In this document: positions 40,904 through 50,337 of the stretch, one piece after another
How the letters are laid out: each line of letters starts with the position of its first letter
Position numbering within the stretch: the first letter of the stretch is position 1
NCBI RefSeq assembly: GCF_033546935.1
Contig: NZ_CP137854.1
Coordinates: forward strand, 4,340,001-4,404,000
Direction of reading: 5' to 3'
DNA from: Xylophilus sp. GOD-11R
GTDB lineage: Bacteria; Pseudomonadota; Gammaproteobacteria; Burkholderiales; Burkholderiaceae_C
Length of the DNA: 64,000 nucleotides
Made by a program: the position numbers and the translations under genes
The notes under the pieces: model-generated
What the model was told of the DNA's origin: nothing
The model's database searches: none
Seen by the model: the letters and a program-made list of their open reading frames with translations, nothing else

Positions 40904-41644
40904 ATGTCCGACAACGCAAGCTCCAGCTTTCCGGCAGAGGTCGTGGACCTCCCCGCCGCCGCGCCGAGCGCCTTGCCCAGCGTGGGTGATCAGCATGCCT
41001 CGCTCTTCACCATCGTCACCGACGCGCTGCGTCGCAAGATCCTCGACGGCGAGTACGCCCAGGGCGACCGGCTGGTCGAAGGCCGCATCTCCGAGCAATT
41101 GGGCGTGTCGCGCATTCCGGTGCGCGAGGCGTTACGCGCGCTGGCCTCCGAAGGCCTGGTGCGCATCGAGCCGCGGCGGGGCGCCACCGTGGCCAGCGTC
41201 TCCAGCCAATTGGCCGAAGACCTGGTGGAGGTGCGCGCCACGCTGGAGAGCCTCAACGCCCGGCTGTCGGCGCAGCGGCGCGACCAGGCCATGGTGGAGC
41301 GGCTGCGCGGCCTGCTCGACGCCGGCCGGCGCGCGGCCGCGGCCAACGACGTCGATGCCCTCGTGGCCGCCAATGCGCAGGTGCACGACCTGATCGCCAT
41401 CGGCGCGGGCAACGAGGTGCTGGCCGACATGACGCGTTCCCTGCGCGACCGCACCGCGCTGCTGTTCGCGCCGATCAATCGCGGCCGGGCCTTCGACAAC
41501 TGGATCGACCACAGCCAGATCCTGGAAGCGTTGGTCGCCGGGGACGGCGAACTGGCCGCCCTGCTGGCCGCTCGCCACGTACACAAGGCGGCCGCGGCGT
41601 ATCAGGCCAATCAGGCCCGCGCCGGGCACAAGACCGGCGCCTGA
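40904..41644 (+). CDS. GntR-family regulator with FCD ligand domain
   Basis: 246 aa. Winged HTH at about residues 35-95 (ALRRKILDGEYAQGDRLVEG, SEQLGVSRIPVREALRALASEGLV, RRGATVA), followed by an all-helical FCD domain with the metal-binding Asp/His pattern (EVRATLESLNARL, ANAQVHDLI, WIDHSQILEAL). FCD regulators typically bind short palindromes of the kind found at 34703, 34880, 38013 and 38083 and are released by a carboxylate ligand. Encoded 100 nt after the cyclodeaminase gene, it is the best candidate regulator of this block. ATG 40904. Confidence 0.92.
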   Translation: MSDNASSSFPAEVVDLPAAAPSALPSVGDQHASLFTIVTDALRRKILDGEYAQGDRLVEGRISEQLGVSRIPVREALRALASEGLVRIEPRRGATVASVSSQLAEDLVEVRATLESLNARLSAQRRDQAMVERLRGLLDAGRRAAAANDVDALVAANAQVHDLIAIGAGNEVLADMTRSLRDRTALLFAPINRGRAFDNWIDHSQILEALVAGDGELAALLAARHVHKAAAAYQANQARAGHKTGA

Positions 41645-41654
41645 CACCGCCGCT

Positions 41655-42686
41655 TCAGGCGCTGCCCCGCTCCACCAGCGAGAAGCCCACGTCCACCAGC
41701 GACTCGTCCACCGGGCGCCCCTCGGCCCGGTCGGCGATGAAGCCGGCGGCGATGCGCCCGATGCCGGTGCCGTCGATCCGCACCGTGGTGATCGCGGGAT
41801 GTGCGTCGCGCGCGAAGGCCAGGTCGCCGAAGCCCATCACCGCGATGTCCTGCGGCACCCGCAACCCCTGGGCCTGTGCTTCCACGATGGCGCCATGGGC
41901 GAGCACGTCCGAACTGCAGCACAGCACGTCCAGGCGGGAATGGGCCTGCAGCAAGGCGCGCAGGGCGGACCGCCCGCTGCCGAGCGTGGTCGGCGCCGGC
42001 ACCGTGAACACCGGCACCCCCGCGATGCCACGCGCGGCGAAGGCGTTTTCGAAGCCGCGCCGGCGCTGATTGGCCCGGTCGTCGTCGCCGGTCACCACCG
42101 CCGGCCTCCGATAGCCCTTGTCGACCAGGAACCGCGCCGCCACCTCGCCCACCTGGCCGTGCGAAAAACCCACCAGCATGTCGACCGGCGTGGGTGTGAG
42201 GTCCCAGGTCTCCACCACCGGAATGCCGGAGGCGATGAGCCGGCGCCGGCCCTCGGGCGACCGCATGATGCCGGTGAGCACCACGCCGTCGGGCCGGCGG
42301 CCGACGATGGCGTCGATCAGCGCGTCTTCACGTGATTCGCCATAGCCGCTCTGACCCAGCATCAGCTGGTAGCCGCGCGCGGCGAGCGCCTCGGTGAGCG
42401 CCTCGATGGTCTCCAGGAAGACCGGACCGGCGATGGTCGGCACCAGGGCGGCGACGAGCCGGCTGCGGTTGGAGGCCAGGCCCCCGGCCAGCAGGTTGGG
42501 CACGTAGCCGGTCTGCTCGACCGCCGCCCGCACCTTCTCGCGCGTTTCGGGCGAGACGAGGTCCGGGTTGTTGAGCGCGCGCGACACGGTGATCGCCGAG
42601 ACGCCCGCCAGCCGGGAAACGTGCTGGAGCGTGATGCCGCCGCTGCCGCGTCGCGCGCTGCGGGCGCCTGCCTTGATCGGGGTCAC
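41655..42686 (-). CDS. LacI-family transcriptional regulator (GntR-gluconate subtype)
   Basis: 343 aa from GTG 42686, with a longer GTG 42746 as alternative. LacI HTH GITLQHVSRLAGVSAITVSRAL with hinge NLLAGGLASNRS, then the periplasmic-binding-like core (VAALVPTIAGPVFLETIEAL, DVLCCSSDVLAHGAI, VMGFGDLAFA). The Gly/Arg-rich head before the HTH is common in this branch. No sugar or sugar-acid operon adjoins it, so the target is unknown. Convergent with the GntR gene (10-nt gap). Confidence 0.9.
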   Translation of the reverse strand: MTPIKAGARSARRGSGGITLQHVSRLAGVSAITVSRALNNPDLVSPETREKVRAAVEQTGYVPNLLAGGLASNRSRLVAALVPTIAGPVFLETIEALTEALAARGYQLMLGQSGYGESREDALIDAIVGRRPDGVVLTGIMRSPEGRRRLIASGIPVVETWDLTPTPVDMLVGFSHGQVGEVAARFLVDKGYRRPAVVTGDDDRANQRRRGFENAFAARGIAGVPVFTVPAPTTLGSGRSALRALLQAHSRLDVLCCSSDVLAHGAIVEAQAQGLRVPQDIAVMGFGDLAFARDAHPAITTVRIDGTGIGRIAAGFIADRAEGRPVDESLVDVGFSLVERGSA

Positions 42687-42943
42687 TGCTGGATCGGTTC
42701 CGGATCGATGAAAAACGGGAATCGGCTGGGAAGGCCAGGCCGCCACTTGCCGGCTTTTTTACCTTGCCGGCATTATGGTGGAGCGAACTTCGCGCATCGT
42801 TGCCTACAATTTCACCTGATGCCCAGGCGATGCCGGCCGCCTCCCGGCGCCGGCACCCCGAAAAACAACCAGCGCTTCTCCCGTGTCTTCCGCGCTTCGC
42901 TTCGCGGCGCGCGCAAGACAATGCAGCTTGAGGAGTTTTCGAG

Positions 42944-43333
42944 ATGGACCTGCAATACGAGCTCAAGGCCGGCAGCTACTACCTGTACGACATGCGGGAG
43001 CCGCCGAGCGCGGCGACCGGCGAGCGCCGCTTCAAGCTCAAGACCGACGACGTGGCCCTGGCTTTCGACGTGAGCACCGGCGCGCTGCACCAGCACGGCA
43101 CGCCGCAGCGCATCCTGAGCTGGGCACTGGGCCATCGCCGCCGGCTGCGCGCCGCCGGCAACCAGGCCGCGGCCAACGACCTGGTGGTGGTGTCGGGCCC
43201 GTTGCCGGTGGAAGAGATCAACAACTGCCTGGCCATTTCCGGCTACTGCCGCCGCATGTTCAAGCGCTTGGCCACGGTGCCCCATGGCAAACTCCAGCGC
43301 CCGGCCAAGCCGCGCGCCAGTGCGGCGCGCTGA
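42944..43333 (+). CDS. hypothetical protein, 129 aa
   Basis: I do not recognise the family. Cytoplasmic and basic at the C-terminus (KLQRPAKPRASAAR). The N-terminus reads MDLQYELKAGSYYLYDMRE; the middle has a Leu/Arg helix (ILSWALGHRRRLRAAGN), and a Cys pair lies in EINNCLAISGYCRRMFKRL. Normal codon bias, its own promoter gap of about 250 bp and a strong terminator directly after the stop (43361-43390) support a real monocistronic gene. ATG 42944 is preceded by TTGAGGAG-like bases at good spacing. Confidence 0.75.
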   Translation: MDLQYELKAGSYYLYDMREPPSAATGERRFKLKTDDVALAFDVSTGALHQHGTPQRILSWALGHRRRLRAAGNQAAANDLVVVSGPLPVEEINNCLAISGYCRRMFKRLATVPHGKLQRPAKPRASAAR

Positions 43334-43360
43334 GCGCCGCGTCTACGCCCTCTCCCATCG

Positions 43361-43390
43361 ACGGCCGCCCTCAGCGGCCGTTGCTGTTTT
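43361..43390 (+). terminator. rho-independent terminator
   Basis: ACGGCCGC-CCTCA-GCGGCCGT: perfect 8-bp stem with a 5-base loop, followed by TGCTGTTTT. It follows the 129-aa gene and precedes mgtC by about 30 nt. Confidence 0.75.
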
Positions 43391-43421
43391 CCGCGACACG
43401 CCAAGAAAGACGATTCGAACG

Positions 43422-43952
43422 ATGGTAGCCTCGATCTGGGATGCGACCACCACCGTGCTGCAACAGGAATTCTCCGACGTGCACGACCTGGAGCAGGCGA
43501 TCCGCATCGGCCTGCGCCTGCTCATCGCGGCCCTGCTCGGCGGCCTGCTCGGCCTGCAGCGCGAGCGCAGCGGCAAGGCCGCCGGCATCCGCACGCACAT
43601 GCTGGTGAGCATGGGCTCGGCGCTCTTCGTGCTGGTGTCGCAGCAAAGCGGCGTGACGCCGACCGACATCAGCCGGGTGGCGCAGGGCATCATCGCCGGC
43701 ATCGGTTTTCTCGGCGCCGGCACCATCCTCAAGGACAGCGACACCGCCCACGTGCGCGGCCTCACCACGGCAGCCGGCATCTGGCTGACCGCCGCGATCG
43801 GCATGGCCGCCGGCCTGGGCCGCGAGATGACCGCGGTGCTCAGCACCGTGCTCGCGGTGGCGGTGCTGTCGCTGGAGCCGGTGCTGCGCGGCATCTCCGA
43901 CCGCAGCCGTTCCCGCAGAAAAGACCAGGCGCCGGTCGACCCGCTCGACTGA
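43422..43952 (+). CDS. MgtC/SapB-family membrane protein
   Basis: 176 aa. Four hydrophobic helices in an MgtC domain: LLIAALLGGLLGLQRERSGK, GIRTHMLVSMGSALFVLVSQ, GIIAGIGFLGAGTILK (hallmark loop) and GLTTAAGIWLTAAIGMAAGLG. It lacks the cytoplasmic ACT-like tail of Salmonella MgtC, so it is the short SapB-like form. Relatives modulate the F-ATPase and Mg/acid adaptation. ATG 43422 was chosen because it begins the first helix; an upstream in-frame extension would run through the terminator. Confidence 0.9.
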   Translation: MVASIWDATTTVLQQEFSDVHDLEQAIRIGLRLLIAALLGGLLGLQRERSGKAAGIRTHMLVSMGSALFVLVSQQSGVTPTDISRVAQGIIAGIGFLGAGTILKDSDTAHVRGLTTAAGIWLTAAIGMAAGLGREMTAVLSTVLAVAVLSLEPVLRGISDRSRSRRKDQAPVDPLD

Positions 43953-43964
43953 AGCGCCGGTCGT

Positions 43965-45185
43965 TCAGACCGCCGCCACCGCCGCTCGCTGCCGCCGCAC
44001 GCCCACCACGAAGGCGGTGCGCGCCACCAGGGCCATCACCGTCATGACGCCGGCCGCCGATATGGCCGGGTCGCTGCCCAGCGTGACCATCGCCGTGCTG
44101 ATCGCGCCGACCACCATCTGCCCGCAACCGTACAGGCCGGCGGCCGAGCCGGTCAGGCGCGGATCGACGCTGATCGCCTTGGCCATGGCCACCGGGCTCG
44201 ACGCGCCGGCGCCCATGGCGAACAGGAACATCAGGCCGACGACCGAGAACACCGCGAGGTGCCCGGTCACCGACAGCGCCAGCAGCGCCACCGCGCTGAC
44301 CACACTCAGCAGGTTGGCCGCCAGCAGCACCTTTTCGGACTCGAAACGCCGCACCAGCCGGCTGGTGCCGGCATTGCCCACCGACACGCCCACCATCAGC
44401 AACGCCAGGTAGACGCCCAGCTCCTGGGGCGGCCGGTGCAGCTGCGTCGCGAAGATGAAGGGCGCCGCCGCCAGGAAGGCATAAAAGGCTGTGGTCGCGC
44501 AGCCCCCACCGATGGTGAAGCCCACGAACACCGGCGAGCCGAACAGCTCACGGTAGTCGCGCGCCAGGGTGCGGGCGCTGAGCTGGCCGCTGGGGCGCGC
44601 GGTTTCGGGCAGCAGCTTGGCGGTGCACACCAGGGCCAGCGCGCCCATGGTGGCCAGCAGCAGAAAGATGGCGCGCCAGCCCACATGGCCAGTGACCATG
44701 CCGCCCACGATGGGCGCCAGGCCCGGCCCGATCAGCGTCATGAGGTTGAGCAGCGCAAGCTTGCGCACCGCGTCGTCGGAGCGCACCGTGTCGCGCACGA
44801 TGGCCCGGCCCAGCACCAGGCCGGCGCTGCCGCCGAGCGCCTGCATCAGGCGCGCGGCGATCAGGGCATGGATGCCGGTCGACAGCGCCGCCACCACGCC
44901 AGCGGCGGTGTAGAGCGCCAGTGCGCCGAGCAGCAGCGGGCGCCGGCCGAAAGCGTCGGACAGCGGGCCGTAGACCAGTTGCCCCACCGCCAGCCCGGCG
45001 ATGTAGAGGCTGATCGTCATCTGCATCGCCGCCGGGCCGGTGCCCAGGTCCAGCGCGGCCTGGGGCAGCGCCGGCACGAACATGTGCATGCCGAGCGTGC
45101 CGCTGAGCGTGATCAGCACCAGCAGCCACAGCGGCACCGACCGGCGCTCGGCGCCGGCGGAAATCTCCGAAGGCAGGGCGCTCAT
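43965..45185 (-). CDS. Bcr/CflA-family MFS drug efflux transporter
   Basis: 406 aa, 12 transmembrane helices. DHA1 signatures: TLGMHMFVPALPQAALDLG in helix 1, LVYGPLSDAFGRRPLLLGAL between helices 2 and 3, and motif C-like LIGPGLAPIVGG in helix 5, the antiporter mark of drug exporters. Its ATG overlaps the stop of the upstream MarR gene by 4 nt, so the pump and its repressor form one operon induced by the MarR ligand. Confidence 0.92.
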   Translation of the reverse strand: MSALPSEISAGAERRSVPLWLLVLITLSGTLGMHMFVPALPQAALDLGTGPAAMQMTISLYIAGLAVGQLVYGPLSDAFGRRPLLLGALALYTAAGVVAALSTGIHALIAARLMQALGGSAGLVLGRAIVRDTVRSDDAVRKLALLNLMTLIGPGLAPIVGGMVTGHVGWRAIFLLLATMGALALVCTAKLLPETARPSGQLSARTLARDYRELFGSPVFVGFTIGGGCATTAFYAFLAAAPFIFATQLHRPPQELGVYLALLMVGVSVGNAGTSRLVRRFESEKVLLAANLLSVVSAVALLALSVTGHLAVFSVVGLMFLFAMGAGASSPVAMAKAISVDPRLTGSAAGLYGCGQMVVGAISTAMVTLGSDPAISAAGVMTVMALVARTAFVVGVRRQRAAVAAV

Positions 45186-45646
45186 CCGACGAGCTCCTGA
45201 ACCGCGGCGGCAGGCGACAGCGCGGCCGACACCTTCTCCAGCACCCGCAGCGCGACCGCCAGTTCCTCGGCGCCGATATCGGCCAGGTAGCGCCGCCGGG
45301 CGTCGTCGACGACCCGCTCCACGTCGACCACCACGGCGCGTCCCGCATCGGTCAGGCGGATCGCCTTGGCGCGACGGTCGTCGGTGGCGGTGCGCTCCAC
45401 CAGGCCGGCGGCTTCCAGGCCGTCGAGCAGGCGCACCACCGAGGAGCTGTCCAGCGTCATCGCCTGGGCCAGCGCCTTTTGCAGCATCGGACCGTCGGCG
45501 CGCGCCAGGTGGAGCAGCGGCAGCCAGGTCGCCTCGGTCAGGCCCTGCGGGCGCAGTTCCTCGTTGATCGAACGCCGCCACTGGCGGGCGTTCTGCGAGA
45601 GCAGCGACGAAAAACGCCGCATGTCGTGTTCGTGGGGATCGGTCAT
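45182..45646 (-). CDS. MarR-family repressor of the adjacent MFS pump
   Basis: 154 aa from ATG 45646; TTG 45670 would add eight residues. MarR HTH with LQKALAQAMTLDSSSVVRLLDGLEAAGLV and wing RRAKAIRLTDAG. Overlaps the MFS gene by 4 nt. An 18-bp palindrome TAGATGCTATGTCATCTA lies 30 nt upstream, the likely autoregulatory operator. Confidence 0.9.
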   Translation of the reverse strand: MTDPHEHDMRRFSSLLSQNARQWRRSINEELRPQGLTEATWLPLLHLARADGPMLQKALAQAMTLDSSSVVRLLDGLEAAGLVERTATDDRRAKAIRLTDAGRAVVVDVERVVDDARRRYLADIGAEELAVALRVLEKVSAALSPAAAVQELVG

Positions 45647-45675
45647 TCGGGCGGGCGACAAAGGTGACAAGCCAA

Positions 45676-45693
45676 TAGATGCTATGTCATCTA
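45676..45693. promoter_or_regulatory. MarR operator upstream of marR-MFS
   Basis: TAGATGCTATGTCATCTA: perfect 6-bp arms TAGATG/CATCTA around CTATGT, in the AT-rich gap before the MarR gene. Confidence 0.65.
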
Positions 45694-45737
45694 AATTTAG
45701 GCCGGGTCACCCTATCCGTCATTTCCCTGAGGTCGAC

Positions 45738-46703
45738 TCAAGCGTTGGCCTGGCCCAACAAATGATCGCGCCGCTGGCGAAAGCGCCCGGCCTCGGCGGT
45801 GATCCAGCTCTGCACCAGCGCGGTCCGCGGCGAGGGCGCCATGCCGGTGACGAAGTGGTAGGACGCCCGCGACCGCACCGGCCGGCCGAAGGGCATGAGC
45901 AATCGCCCGGCCTCGAGGTCGTCGAGCACCAGCGCCGCACGCCCCATCGCGATGCCCTGGCCGGCCAGCGCCGCGCCCAGCGCCATCTGCGACAGATTGA
46001 AGTGGTGGCCCGCCGCCAGGTCGCCCAGCGCGGGCGGCGTGACATCGGACTGCTGCAACCACCATTGCCATTCCTCGAACGGCCCGGCGCCGGCCCATGC
46101 GCTCGTGTCGTGCAGCAGGTGGGACGCGTGCAAGCCATCGGGCGCGCGCAGCCCGGGATGCGCCGCGATGAAGGCGGGGCTGGCCACCGGCAGCAGCCAT
46201 TCGTCGAGAAACTCGGTGGCCAGCAGGTCGTGGTAATCGCCCAGGTCGAAACGAATGGCGGCGGCGACGTCGTCGCTTTCCATGCGTTCGCGGTCCAGCG
46301 CATGGAATTCACCCACCACCCGCAAGCCTACCTGCGGATGCGCGCGAAACAGATCGCCCAGGCGCGGCGTGAGCCAGCCCATGGCGAAGGACGGCGCACA
46401 GCTCAGCGTCGTCGGCTTGTCGTCCTGCACCACGCGCAGTTGTCCGAGCGTGCCCTCGATCGCCTGGAAGGACTCGTGCAGCACGACCGACAGCCACTGC
46501 CCCTCGGGCGTGGGCATGAGCGCGCGCGGCGTGCGCAGGAACAACGGTCGCTGCAGAAATTCCTCCAGCTGCTTCACCTGCTGGCTGACCGCACCCTGGG
46601 TAATGCACAGTTCCGATGCAGCCTTGGTGAAGCTTCGGCACCGTGCGGTGGCCTCGAAGCACCGTAACCATGCAAGCAGCGAGGGCGTGAGGCGAATTTG
46701 CAT
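45738..46703 (-). CDS. LysR-family regulator (GcvA-like)
   Basis: 321 aa from ATG 46703. GcvA-type HTH: LLAWLRCFEATARCRSF, then KAASELCITQGAVSQQVKQL. Effector domain begins TTLSCAPSFAMGWLTPRLGDL. Divergent from dsdA with a 98-bp gap containing CTAAT (46721-46725), the pentamer recognised by GcvA-like proteins, and a separate palindrome near the dsdA start. Probably activates the D-amino-acid operon. Confidence 0.92.
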   Translation of the reverse strand: MQIRLTPSLLAWLRCFEATARCRSFTKAASELCITQGAVSQQVKQLEEFLQRPLFLRTPRALMPTPEGQWLSVVLHESFQAIEGTLGQLRVVQDDKPTTLSCAPSFAMGWLTPRLGDLFRAHPQVGLRVVGEFHALDRERMESDDVAAAIRFDLGDYHDLLATEFLDEWLLPVASPAFIAAHPGLRAPDGLHASHLLHDTSAWAGAGPFEEWQWWLQQSDVTPPALGDLAAGHHFNLSQMALGAALAGQGIAMGRAALVLDDLEAGRLLMPFGRPVRSRASYHFVTGMAPSPRTALVQSWITAEAGRFRQRRDHLLGQANA

Positions 46704-46720
46704 GGCGACGATAAGTTTCA

Positions 46721-46790
46721 CTAATACCTTGCGGAATATAAATGCTTTGTGCCGGTCGGGGTGCGGCGCGAACAATCGGGTCGACCGATT
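46721..46790. promoter_or_regulatory. dsdA promoter/operator region
   Basis: Contains CTAAT (46721-46725), a TATAAA -10-like hexamer (46737-46742) and a 17-bp palindrome AATCGG-GTCGA-CCGATT (46774-46790) ending 11 nt before the dsdA ATG. The palindrome is downstream of the -10, so a repressor bound there would block transcription. Confidence 0.5.
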
Positions 46791-46801
46791 CCCATCCGAC
46801 C

Positions 46802-48154
46802 ATGACCTCCCCCGCCACGCCTCTCTCCCTAGCCGCGCTGCGCACTGGCCTGCCGGTGCTCTGGGCATCGTCCGCCGACCGCGCCGCCGCCGCATTGCCG
46901 GCTTTCAACGGCATTAGCCGAGCTGATGTCGACCGCAGCGTCGCCCGCCTCGCCCGCTTCGCCCCGCTGCTGGAGCGGCTTTTTCCCGAGCTCGAAGCCA
47001 GCGCCGGCCGCATCGAATCCGACCTGGCGGCCACGCCGCACCTGCAGGAAGCGCTCGGCCTCGGCGCCGGACACGGCACGCTGATGGTCAAGGGCGACCA
47101 CGGCCTGCCGGTCGCCGGCTCGATCAAGGCGCGCGGCGGCATCCACGAAGTGCTGGAGCACGCCGAGGCGGTGGCCCTGGCCGCCGGCCTGCTGCCCGAA
47201 GGCCTGCAGAGCGACTACCGCCTGCTCGCCACGCCGGTGGCACGCACGCTGTTCGGCCGACACAAGGTCGCGGTCGGCTCCACCGGCAACCTGGGCCTGG
47301 CCATCGGCGTGATGGCCTCGGCGCTGGGCTTCCAGGCGGTGGTGCACATGTCGGCCGACGCCAAGCAATGGAAGAAGGACCGACTGCGCCGACGCGGCGT
47401 GGAAGTGGTCGAGCATGTGGGCGACTACGCCGAGGCGGTGGCCGCCGGCCGTCGCGCGGCCGATGCCGACCCGCTCTGCCATTTCGTCGACGACGAACAA
47501 TCGCTCTCGCTGCTGCTGGGCTATTCGGCCGCCGCGCCGCACCTGGCGCGCCAGCTGGCCGCGGCCGGTCGCACGGTCGACGCCACGCATCCGCTTTTCG
47601 TCTACCTGCCCTGCGGCGTGGGCGGTGCGCCGGGCGGCATCGCCTTCGGCCTGGCGCAAATCTACGGACCGCACGTGCACTGCTTCTTCGCCGAGCCCAC
47701 CCGCTCGCCCTGCTTCCTGGTCGAGATGCTGGCCGGCACGCCGCTGCTGTCGCACCTGGGCGAGCATCCTTCGGTCTACGACGTGGGCCAGGACAACCGC
47801 ACCGAGGCCGACGGCCTGGCCGTGCCGCGCGCCTCCGAGATGGCCGCCGCCGTGGTGCGCCCGTTCATCGGCGGCGTCTACACGGTGGAAGACGAAACCC
47901 TGTTCCGCCAGCTGCACACCGCTGCCGTCACCGAAGGCATTCGCATCGAGCCCTCGGCCGCCGCCGGCATGTCCGGTCCCGCGATGCTGCTGGGCAGCGA
48001 CGCCGGCCGCGACTACCTGCGCCGCCACGGCCTGGAGCCGCACCTGCCCAATGCCACCCACATTGCCTGGACCACCGGCGGCCTCTTCGTCCCCGACGAG
48101 GAATACGCCCGCTTCCGCGCCCGCGGTGCCATCGCCGCGGGCCAGCCGGCCTGA
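46802..48154 (+). CDS. dsdA: D-serine ammonia-lyase
   Basis: 450 aa PLP enzyme of fold type II, matching DsdA in length. PLP Lys109 in [20 protein letters not shown], phosphate loop [29 protein letters not shown], and the late SAAAGMSGP. Converts D-serine to pyruvate and ammonia in the cytosol. First gene of a four-gene operon with a Bug binding protein, a second unrelated D-serine/D-threonine-type enzyme and an amidase, under a divergent LysR regulator. Confidence 0.93.
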   Translation: MTSPATPLSLAALRTGLPVLWASSADRAAAALPAFNGISRADVDRSVARLARFAPLLERLFPELEASAGRIESDLAATPHLQEALGLGAGHGTLMVKGDHGLPVAGSIKARGGIHEVLEHAEAVALAAGLLPEGLQSDYRLLATPVARTLFGRHKVAVGSTGNLGLAIGVMASALGFQAVVHMSADAKQWKKDRLRRRGVEVVEHVGDYAEAVAAGRRAADADPLCHFVDDEQSLSLLLGYSAAAPHLARQLAAAGRTVDATHPLFVYLPCGVGGAPGGIAFGLAQIYGPHVHCFFAEPTRSPCFLVEMLAGTPLLSHLGEHPSVYDVGQDNRTEADGLAVPRASEMAAAVVRPFIGGVYTVEDETLFRQLHTAAVTEGIRIEPSAAAGMSGPAMLLGSDAGRDYLRRHGLEPHLPNATHIAWTTGGLFVPDEEYARFRARGAIAAGQPA

Positions 48155-48210
48155 TCCCCGATTTTTCTCATCCGTCCCGTCCGCCCCCATCCTTCCTCTT
48201 CGAGCCCGCC

Positions 48211-49182
48211 ATGAAAACATCTGCCCTCCTCGCCTGCGCCGCCCTGGCCGCCGCCGCCGTCTTCGCGCCCGGCGCCCATGCCGACACCTACCCCTCGCGC
48301 CCACTCACCCTGGTGATTCCCTTCCCGCCCGGCGGCGCCACCGACGTGGTCGGCCGGCTGGTCGGCAAGACGCTGGGCGACAAGCTCGGCCAGCCGGTGG
48401 TCATCGACAACCGCGCCGGCGCCGGCACCATCATCGGCGCCACCTACACCGCCAAGGCCGCGCCCGACGGCTACACCCTGCTGATCAGCTCGGGCACCAC
48501 CTTCACCGTCAACCCCGCGCTGCAGTCCAAGCTGGCGTACGACCCGCTCAAAAGCTTCGACGCGATCGGCCTGGTCGCCCGCACCGGCCTGATCCTGCTG
48601 GCCAACAAGGACGTGCCGGCCGCCAACCCCAAGCAGTACGTCGACCTGGTGCGCGCTGCGCCCGACAAGTATTCCTACGCCTCCTTCGGCACCGGCACCA
48701 CCGCCCAGTTCACCGGCGAACTCATGCTGCGCGCCACCGGCACCAAAATGGTCCACATCCCCTATAAGGGCAGCGCGCCGGCCATGACCGACCTGATGGG
48801 CGGCCAGGTGCCGTTCTCCGTCGACACCGTCTCGGCCGCCATCCCGCAACTCAAGACCGGCAAGATCAAGGCGATCGCTGTCACCACCAAAAAGCGCTCG
48901 GCCCTGCTGCCCGACGTGCCGACCTTCGCCGAAAGCGGCTTCGACCTCGACGCCGACACCTGGATCGCCGTGGTCGCGCCGCACGGCCTGCCGGCCGACG
49001 TGAAAGCCAAGCTGGAGAAGGCCTTGCAGGACACCATCGCCACGCCCGAAGTGCGCGAGAAGCTGGTCGCCGCCGGCCTGGAACCCGCCTGGGCCAACGG
49101 CGCCGCCGCCACCTCGCTGATCGAGAAGGAACTGCCCTTGATGCGCGCCATCGCCACGCGTGCCAACATCCGGGCCGAATGA
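48211..49182 (+). CDS. Bug-family (TTT) periplasmic substrate-binding protein
   Basis: 323 aa with signal peptide MKTSALLACAALAAAAVFAPGAHA and the Bug signature LTLVIPFPPGGATDVVGRLVG, then VIDNRAGAGTIIGATYTAKAAPDGYTLL. Between dsdA (56-nt gap) and the DSD1-type gene (4-nt overlap), so the ligand is plausibly a D-amino acid or amide, although most characterised Bug proteins bind carboxylates. Confidence 0.92.
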   Translation: MKTSALLACAALAAAAVFAPGAHADTYPSRPLTLVIPFPPGGATDVVGRLVGKTLGDKLGQPVVIDNRAGAGTIIGATYTAKAAPDGYTLLISSGTTFTVNPALQSKLAYDPLKSFDAIGLVARTGLILLANKDVPAANPKQYVDLVRAAPDKYSYASFGTGTTAQFTGELMLRATGTKMVHIPYKGSAPAMTDLMGGQVPFSVDTVSAAIPQLKTGKIKAIAVTTKKRSALLPDVPTFAESGFDLDADTWIAVVAPHGLPADVKAKLEKALQDTIATPEVREKLVAAGLEPAWANGAAATSLIEKELPLMRAIATRANIRAE

Positions 49183-50303
49183 AAGCCCTGAACCTTCTCC
49201 CACCCGCCGCCGTGGCCGGCCTGCCGATGGCGCAGGTCGACACGCCCGCCCTGCTGCTCGACCTCGACGCCTTCGAACGCAACCTCGACCGCCTGCAGGC
49301 CGCCGCCGACGCCGCCGGCGTCAAGCTCCGGCCGCACGGCAAGGCGCATAAAACGCCGGCTGTCGCCCTGGCCCAGATCGCACGCGGCGCGGTCGGCATC
49401 TGCTGCCAGAAGGTCAGCGAGGCGCTGCCCTTCATCGATGCCGGCGTGGCCGACATCCACATCAGCAACGAGATCGCCACGGCGCCCAAGGCCGCCCTGC
49501 TGGCCCGTGCCGCACTGCTGGCGCGCATGAGCGTCTGCGTGGACGACGCGGCGCAGGTCGCGCTGCTCGGCGAGGCCGCGCGCGAGGCCGGCAGCGTGAT
49601 CGGCGTGTTCGTGGAGATCGACATCGGCCACGGCCGCTGCGGCGTCTCCGGCGCCGATGCGGTGCTGCGGCTGCTCGAATCCATCGCGCGGTTTCCGCAA
49701 CTGGAATTCCGCGGCCTGCAGGCCTACCACGGCACGCTGCAGCATCTGCGCTCGCTGGCCGAGCGGCGCGAACGCTCGGCCATCGCCGCCGGCCGTGCCG
49801 CCGAGGTGGTCGCCGCGCTGTCGGCTGCCGGCGTGCGCTGCGACACCGTCACCGGTGGCGGCAGCGGCAGTGCCGAATTCGATTTTTCCAGCGGCGTCTT
49901 CACCGAGATCCAGGCCGGCTCCTACGCCTTCATGGACCGCGACTATGGCGACAACGAGTACGGCGACGCGCTGCGCTTCGAGCATGCGATGTTCCTGGCC
50001 TGCTCGGTCATGAGCACCGCCGCGCCGGGCCATGCGGTGGTCGACGCCGGACTCAAGTCGCTCGCGGTCGATTCCGGCCTGCCCGGCGTCTGGCAGCGCG
50101 GCCATCTCAAGTACCACCAGGCCAGCGACGAGCACGGCGTGGTCCATGCCGACGGCGGCCCGCTGCCCATGCTCGGCGAACAGCTGCTGCTGGTGCCCGG
50201 CCACTGCGACCCCACCATCAACCTGCACGACGAGATCGTCTGCCTGCGTGGGGGCGTGGTCGAAGCCGTGTGGCCGGTATCCTCGCGCGGCCTCAGCCGC
50301 TGA
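49179..50303 (+). CDS. DSD1-type PLP enzyme (D-serine dehydratase / D-threonine aldolase-like, fold type III)
   Basis: 374 aa. Alanine-racemase-like barrel: VDTPALLLDLDAFERNL, PLP Lys55 in KLRPHGKAHKTPAVA, VFVEIDIGHGRCGV, TVTGGGSGSAEFDF. The C-terminal domain has the zinc-binding VPGHCDPTINLHD (His and Cys ligands known in DSD). These enzymes dehydrate D-serine or cleave D-3-hydroxy amino acids. The start overlaps the Bug stop (ATGA). Having this and DsdA together suggests different D-hydroxy amino acid substrates. Confidence 0.9.
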   Translation: MKALNLLPPAAVAGLPMAQVDTPALLLDLDAFERNLDRLQAAADAAGVKLRPHGKAHKTPAVALAQIARGAVGICCQKVSEALPFIDAGVADIHISNEIATAPKAALLARAALLARMSVCVDDAAQVALLGEAAREAGSVIGVFVEIDIGHGRCGVSGADAVLRLLESIARFPQLEFRGLQAYHGTLQHLRSLAERRERSAIAAGRAAEVVAALSAAGVRCDTVTGGGSGSAEFDFSSGVFTEIQAGSYAFMDRDYGDNEYGDALRFEHAMFLACSVMSTAAPGHAVVDAGLKSLAVDSGLPGVWQRGHLKYHQASDEHGVVHADGGPLPMLGEQLLLVPGHCDPTINLHDEIVCLRGGVVEAVWPVSSRGLSR

Positions 50304-50337
50304 AGCAGAAGAAGACTTCCACCCGCACCTGCACCCT